Shown piece after piece: positions 60,346 through 64,000 of a stretch of 64,000 nt of DNA. Under the pieces are notes generated by a model that worked only from the letters and a program-made list of their open reading frames with translations, was not told the origin of the DNA and did no database searches. Position 1 is the stretch's first letter; every line of letters begins with the position of its first letter. The stretch is from Phycisphaeraceae bacterium (lineage in GTDB: Bacteria; Planctomycetota; Phycisphaerae; Phycisphaerales; SM1A02): NCBI GenBank assembly GCA_019636735.1, contig JAHBWY010000001.1:124001-188000 (forward strand). Reading direction: 5' to 3'. Made by a program: the position numbers and the translations under genes.

Positions 60346-63249
60346 TCAGCGGTCGATGCGAGAGCGGGGTAGAGGCTCGGGAACTGGGTCTGGATCAGGC
60401 GCGGGATCGGGCGCGGGGTCAGGTGACGGGTCCGGAGCGGGATCTGGCGCTGGGTCCGGCGCGGGATCTGGCGCGGGGTCCGGCGCGGGATCTGGCGCTG
60501 GGTCCGGAGCGGGATCTGGCGCGGGCGGTGGCGCTGGATCCGGCATTGGTTCAGGCTCAGGTTGTGGGCCAGGCTCAGGCGCCGGGTCGCTCGGTGGTGT
60601 GGGCTCAGGAGGCGCTGGTGCCGCAGCTGGCTCTGGCACCGGTGCCGGCTCAGGCGCGCTCGCGGGCTCCGGTTCAGGCGCCACCGGCGGCGGGGCTTGT
60701 GCTGGCATCACGCCGAAGGTCCCTCGTTCCGTCGACCAGTCATTGCCGAAGTAGCCCGCCAAGCGAATGCCATCGAGACCTCGCTCGAGCATCTCGGCGC
60801 TGATCACCACGACATCGGGATAGCCCACTCCGCTCAGGAAGTAGGGCATGCGTTCGGCCAACCGGGTACCGACGAGGCCTGTGCCACTCACCGCGCCGAC
60901 GCTGGCGATATTGCTCCCGGGCCGCGGTCGAATGAAGAGAGTGCACAGGTCATCGCCGAGAAGCGTGTGCGACCCGACCCGCACGCCGGCGCGCCCCACC
61001 TGCACGGGGCTCTCTCGCAGCAGCGCCTCCCACGCTCCATTGGTGTCAGCGTTCCCATAGAGCACCACATTGCGATCGGGATCGGCGGAGGGGTCGAACT
61101 GATGATCGGGAATCACCTCGATCGAGCCGTTGCCGCGATACCAGAAGATCTCCGCGTCAAAGCGAGCCTTCGCGAGAAGGGCGGCGTTCTCCTCCGGACT
61201 TCCGCGGGTGCCATAGACGAAGAGCACGCGACCCGTGAAGGCGCTCTTGAATGGTCCGCCGCGCCGATGGTTCTTCAGTTGGGGGCCGGGCGGGTCGATG
61301 CGGGCCCATGCGACATCACCCTTTCGCTCAAGCCAGAGCACGCCGTCACTCGGCCACGGCAGGTCGGCGAGCACCGCGCCATCGAGTTCAACTCGCAGCG
61401 GCGCCTCACCGTCAAAGCCCGCGGCGCTCAGATCGATCGCGAGTCGTTCAACATTCGAGGTGGAGCCATCGACGCGCCGATCGCCAAGGTTGCGCCTCAG
61501 ATCGATGCGAGATCGAACAAACGGCTCCTGCTGCGCATCGATCAGCGCCCAATCGCAACGACCATTGACTGTGGGCGACGCGCAGACGAAGGTCACGCTC
61601 CCGCGCTTGGCGGTCGGGAGGAGCGAGCGGGCTCGCAGGAAGTCCATCAACGGAGGCCAGTCCATGCACTCCTGGCCCCACCAGTGACCGGCTCCGGGTT
61701 GCTCCCGATAGGCGAAATCAGTGTGAAACTGGCCGAGCTCGCCGCGCATGGTTCGCGCGTTTGAGACGGAGACATTGTCGTCGGCTTCACCATGCAGGAT
61801 GTAGATGCCCAGTCGCGCAAGGTTCTCGCGCATCTCGAGCGTGCGACTCGGGAGCGCCGCGCGATGGAGGATGGCGCCAACCGGATGAGAGGGATCGAGA
61901 TCGGCACCGCCCGGAGGAAAGGCGATCCAGCCGGCGCTCGGCGCCGCGGCGGCGAAGAGGTGGGTGTCGTGCACGGTCAGATGCCAAGTTCCGTGGCCGC
62001 CCATCGAATGGCCGGTGACCCATCGACGCAGCGGATCGGGAGTCAGTCGCGCCTCAGCGTCGGCGAGCGCTTCGAGGGCATCGAGTCGCCCCCAATCCTC
62101 CCAGTCGAAGCCGAAGGGCCGACGATTGGTCGGCGCGACGAGATGCGCCCACGACTTGCGCGAGTATGCCGCCGCTTGATCGCTGGCTTCAACGCTCGCG
62201 CCGTGCAGCGAGAGGATGAGGCCCGGCCTCTCATCGCCCTCGGGCGCCGCGGGCTGAATGGCGTAGTACTGCACACTTCCGTCGATGCCGCTCACGAAGG
62301 TCTCGCGGCGCATGGCGCTCCCATCGACCGCTCGGAGCGACACATCCAGTCGGCTCACTTTCTCCTGAGGAGCCTCCGCGCCTTCAGGGCGAGCTCGCAG
62401 TTCGAGATCGACCGTGAGGACGCCCATCTCGCGCGGCGCTGCGCCGATCAGCCGAACGGGCACCTTGAGCACTCCGAGGGGCGGAATCTCCGGCACGGCG
62501 GAGACAGTGACTTCGCCGCCGGCGAGGCGCGCGTGGATGGTGGCGCCGCGAAGCGGCTCGGTCCGCGGATTGATGACCAGCACACCGAGATGCGTGTCGA
62601 CCGCGCGCCCCACCAAGAGGTCTGGCGCCGTCAGGTCGCGTCGCTCGAGAGTTGGTGTCGGCGGCTCCGGCAAAGGGCTGAGTGTTGCTCTCAGCACGCC
62701 GCGCGACGCCGAGAAGAGAAGTGTGTTCGTCCCCTCTCGCAGCTCGATGGGCAGCACGGTGATGCCATGCTGATAGAGGTCGCCCATGCGCGGCTCACCG
62801 TTCACATAGACCATGCCGTGGGCCGTGGCGTCGAGGAGCATGACCCGCGGCGCATCGCTCTCGATGCGCACGAATGCGTAGCCGCCTCGAAGCCCCTCGT
62901 TGCGAAGGAAGCCATCGTCTCCGGCCGTGACCCGGTTCCACTGCAAGGTGCGTCCATCGGGGAACTGGAGCGTGGATCCCTCGTCAGGAGCCGCGAAGGT
63001 CCCCTTGAGAAGTTGCGCTTCAATCGCGTCGATGCGAACGGGCGTGCGTCGACCCCGAGTGACGCCGCCAACGACGAGCGCCTCGGTGATTGCCACGGGC
63101 TCGACGCGCGACGAGACCGGCGCCATCTGCTCCGACACCGGCTCGGAGCGGACGAACGCCACGGCTGAGGCGCGAAGCAGCAGGAGCAGGAAGGCCGCGG
63201 CGCACGCGTCGCGCGAGGTCGGCCATTGGGGACGGCGGGGTCCGCGCAT
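60346..63249 (-). CDS. Large exported alpha/beta-hydrolase (esterase/peptidase-like) with PAPD-repeat tail
   Basis: 967 residues from ATG 63249. An export signal (RDACAAAFLLLLLRASAVAF) is followed by about 300 residues of beta domains (VNGEPRMGDLYQHGITVLPI), then a prolyl-oligopeptidase-like hydrolase domain: GLILSLHGASVEASDQAAAY, WVTGHSMGGHGTWHL with the nucleophile Ser near residue 412, YILHGEADDNVSVSNARTM (Asp), and GAGHWWGQE (His). A further domain of about 300 residues follows, with GRVLFVYGTRGSPEENAALL. The last 115 residues are Pro/Ala/Glu/Asp with at least ten PAPD units. Secreted esterase, deacetylase or peptidase; substrate unknown. Upstream ATG 63351 would displace the signal. Confidence 0.8.
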   Translation of the reverse strand: MRGPRRPQWPTSRDACAAAFLLLLLRASAVAFVRSEPVSEQMAPVSSRVEPVAITEALVVGGVTRGRRTPVRIDAIEAQLLKGTFAAPDEGSTLQFPDGRTLQWNRVTAGDDGFLRNEGLRGGYAFVRIESDAPRVMLLDATAHGMVYVNGEPRMGDLYQHGITVLPIELREGTNTLLFSASRGVLRATLSPLPEPPTPTLERRDLTAPDLLVGRAVDTHLGVLVINPRTEPLRGATIHARLAGGEVTVSAVPEIPPLGVLKVPVRLIGAAPREMGVLTVDLELRARPEGAEAPQEKVSRLDVSLRAVDGSAMRRETFVSGIDGSVQYYAIQPAAPEGDERPGLILSLHGASVEASDQAAAYSRKSWAHLVAPTNRRPFGFDWEDWGRLDALEALADAEARLTPDPLRRWVTGHSMGGHGTWHLTVHDTHLFAAAAPSAGWIAFPPGGADLDPSHPVGAILHRAALPSRTLEMRENLARLGIYILHGEADDNVSVSNARTMRGELGQFHTDFAYREQPGAGHWWGQECMDWPPLMDFLRARSLLPTAKRGSVTFVCASPTVNGRCDWALIDAQQEPFVRSRIDLRRNLGDRRVDGSTSNVERLAIDLSAAGFDGEAPLRVELDGAVLADLPWPSDGVLWLERKGDVAWARIDPPGPQLKNHRRGGPFKSAFTGRVLFVYGTRGSPEENAALLAKARFDAEIFWYRGNGSIEVIPDHQFDPSADPDRNVVLYGNADTNGAWEALLRESPVQVGRAGVRVGSHTLLGDDLCTLFIRPRPGSNIASVGAVSGTGLVGTRLAERMPYFLSGVGYPDVVVISAEMLERGLDGIRLAGYFGNDWSTERGTFGVMPAQAPPPVAPEPEPASAPEPAPVPEPAAAPAPPEPTPPSDPAPEPGPQPEPEPMPDPAPPPAPDPAPDPAPDPAPDPAPDPAPDPAPDPAPDPSPDPAPDPAPDPDPVPEPLPRSRIDR
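60400..60545. repeat. 12-bp tandem repeats coding the PAPD tail
   Basis: On the plus strand GGATCTGGCGCG-like and GGGTCCGGCGCG-like 12-mers alternate. They encode PAPDPAPDPAPD on the minus strand. The opposite frame is also open (Gly/Ser/Ala) but is a shadow. Confidence 0.8.
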
Positions 63250-63305
63250 GGGCGAGATGTTCTCCGATCGGAGATCGACCGTCGAGTGGGGCAATCGAGC
63301 GGTCA

Positions 63306-64000
63306 CTATGCGAAGAGGTGCTCGAGGATGACCGACTTGACCTCCCGGCATCCGATCCGCGCTTCCTGCGGCCCGAAGCGATTGTCAGCGATCAAGAGGG
63401 GCTCGAAGCCCGGGGCGACTCGATCGCGTCCATGGCTTCCGCGAACGAGCGACGGGTCGAGCGGGATCACTTCGAGCAGTGAGCGCAGGCCGAGGCGCCG
63501 CTTGGCGAGCGTCCACGCGACGCGCAACCCCGGCAGCGTGAGCTTCGGATCGATGAAGAGCTCGCACGGGTCGTAGCCGGGCTTGCGATGAATGTCCACG
63601 GTGCGCGCGTAGTCCGGCGCCTTCGCCGGGTCCTCCCACCAGCCGTAGGCAAACCATGCGCCGGGCGCGGCAATGCAGAGAAAGTCGCCCGAACGCGGGT
63701 GGTCGAGGAGTCGCTCGCGCTGGGCCTCGCGGTCGAGCACTTCGTCGACACCATCGGTGCGTCGAAGGAGTTCGGCGACGCGCTGGTGCAACGCGGCGTC
63801 TCCCGGATCGCGAAGATAGACATGCGCCACCTGGTGATCGACAACCGCGAAGGCGTCGCTGGCGCCGGCATCGAGGTGCTCGCGACCAAGCTCCTCGCGC
63901 AGTTGCAGCGTGCCGGCATGGCGCAAGATTCGATTGAGTTCGATCGCCTTCGAAACGGGCTCGATGCCGTACTCACTCACGATCATGACGCGAGTGGCCG
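63306..64000 (-). CDS. Alkaline-phosphatase-superfamily (nucleotide pyrophosphatase-like) protein, C-terminal part
   Basis: 231 residues visible; the frame is open to the right edge, so the N-terminus lies outside and ATG 63986 is not the true start. The edge sequence ATRVMIVSEYGI matches the T-x-x-hydrophobic-V-V-S-D-H-G-M metal-binding motif, here with Glu-Tyr replacing Asp-His. Other signs are VVDHQVAHVYLRDPGDAALH, RSGDFLCIAAPGAWFAYGWW and DIHRKPGYDPCELFIDP, as in planctomycete NPP/PglZ-like phosphodiesterases, whose His in the IHRKPGY segment binds zinc. It converges toward no gene; the hydrolase gene starts 56 bp downstream on the same strand. Stop is TAG. Confidence 0.75.
   Translation of the reverse strand, partial: ATRVMIVSEYGIEPVSKAIELNRILRHAGTLQLREELGREHLDAGASDAFAVVDHQVAHVYLRDPGDAALHQRVAELLRRTDGVDEVLDREAQRERLLDHPRSGDFLCIAAPGAWFAYGWWEDPAKAPDYARTVDIHRKPGYDPCELFIDPKLTLPGLRVAWTLAKRRLGLRSLLEVIPLDPSLVRGSHGRDRVAPGFEPLLIADNRFGPQEARIGCREVKSVILEHLFA

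Noticed and set aside
61792-63168. 458-codon plus-strand frame
   Set aside because: Antisense to the secreted hydrolase; His/Arg-rich shadow composition.

Overview
The window looks like chromosome of a planctomycete, most likely class Phycisphaerae. It is GC-rich. Four secreted proteins end in a PEP-CTERM-like tail (a P-x-P motif, a short Leu/Gly-rich helix, then an Arg cluster), and one FG-GAP protein ends in the duplicated dockerin-like calcium motif (GDVNGD...NGADI) common in that class. No rRNA, insertion sequence, integrase or CRISPR array was seen. One tRNA gene (Gln, CUG) is present. Assignment to Phycisphaerae is inference from these signatures.

Layout. 1-9.4 kb: a truncated FG-GAP/dockerin-like protein, a secreted Pro/Ala- and Trp-rich protein with a TPR-like end, a RidA protein of the 2-aminomuconate deaminase type, a degenerate GH35-like protein, and an aldehyde dehydrogenase followed by a half-length ALDH-like protein lacking the catalytic part. 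9.7-20.2 kb: PEP-CTERM-like proteins and housekeeping genes (ROK kinase, lgt, queF, L,D-transpeptidase, formyl-THF cyclo-ligase, glmS). An 11-bp-period tandem repeat fills the lgt-queF gap. 20.4-23.0 kb: clpB.

23.2-43.3 kb: a type II secretion locus, gspF-G-H-I-J-K-L-M-D plus a lipoprotein gene. Genes G to M are linked by 4-nt stop/start overlaps. No gspE ATPase or prepilin peptidase is present. The GspM-like protein ends in a GspC/PilP-like domain. The secretin gene is extraordinary: one uninterrupted frame of 3,637 codons, with an N0 domain, about 37 diverged N-domain repeats by my count, and a normal secretin domain at the C-terminus. Ordinary GspD proteins have four N domains and about 650-750 residues. 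This is the outstanding feature of the window and would fit a secretin adapted to a very deep periplasm.

43.3-55.2 kb: tRNA-Gln, small lipoproteins, a PDZ protein, an M16 R/Y-type subunit without HxxEH, dapB, a 28-residue Lys-rich protein, a 7Fe ferredoxin, small membrane proteins, a FlgM-like anti-sigma factor, holB, a CYTH protein, an isolated atpC and scpB. 55.3-64 kb: two PEP-CTERM-like proteins, a tRNA-dihydrouridine synthase, an S9 peptidase gene broken by one in-frame TAG, a large secreted alpha/beta hydrolase with a PAPD-repeat tail, and a truncated alkaline-phosphatase-superfamily gene.

Regulation. Many genes have a TANNNT hexamer 6-13 nt before the start codon, which suggests leaderless or short-leader transcripts. 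Three divergent gene pairs share a palindromic ANNNTANNNT element that could act as a -10 box in both directions. Strong intrinsic terminators follow several genes.
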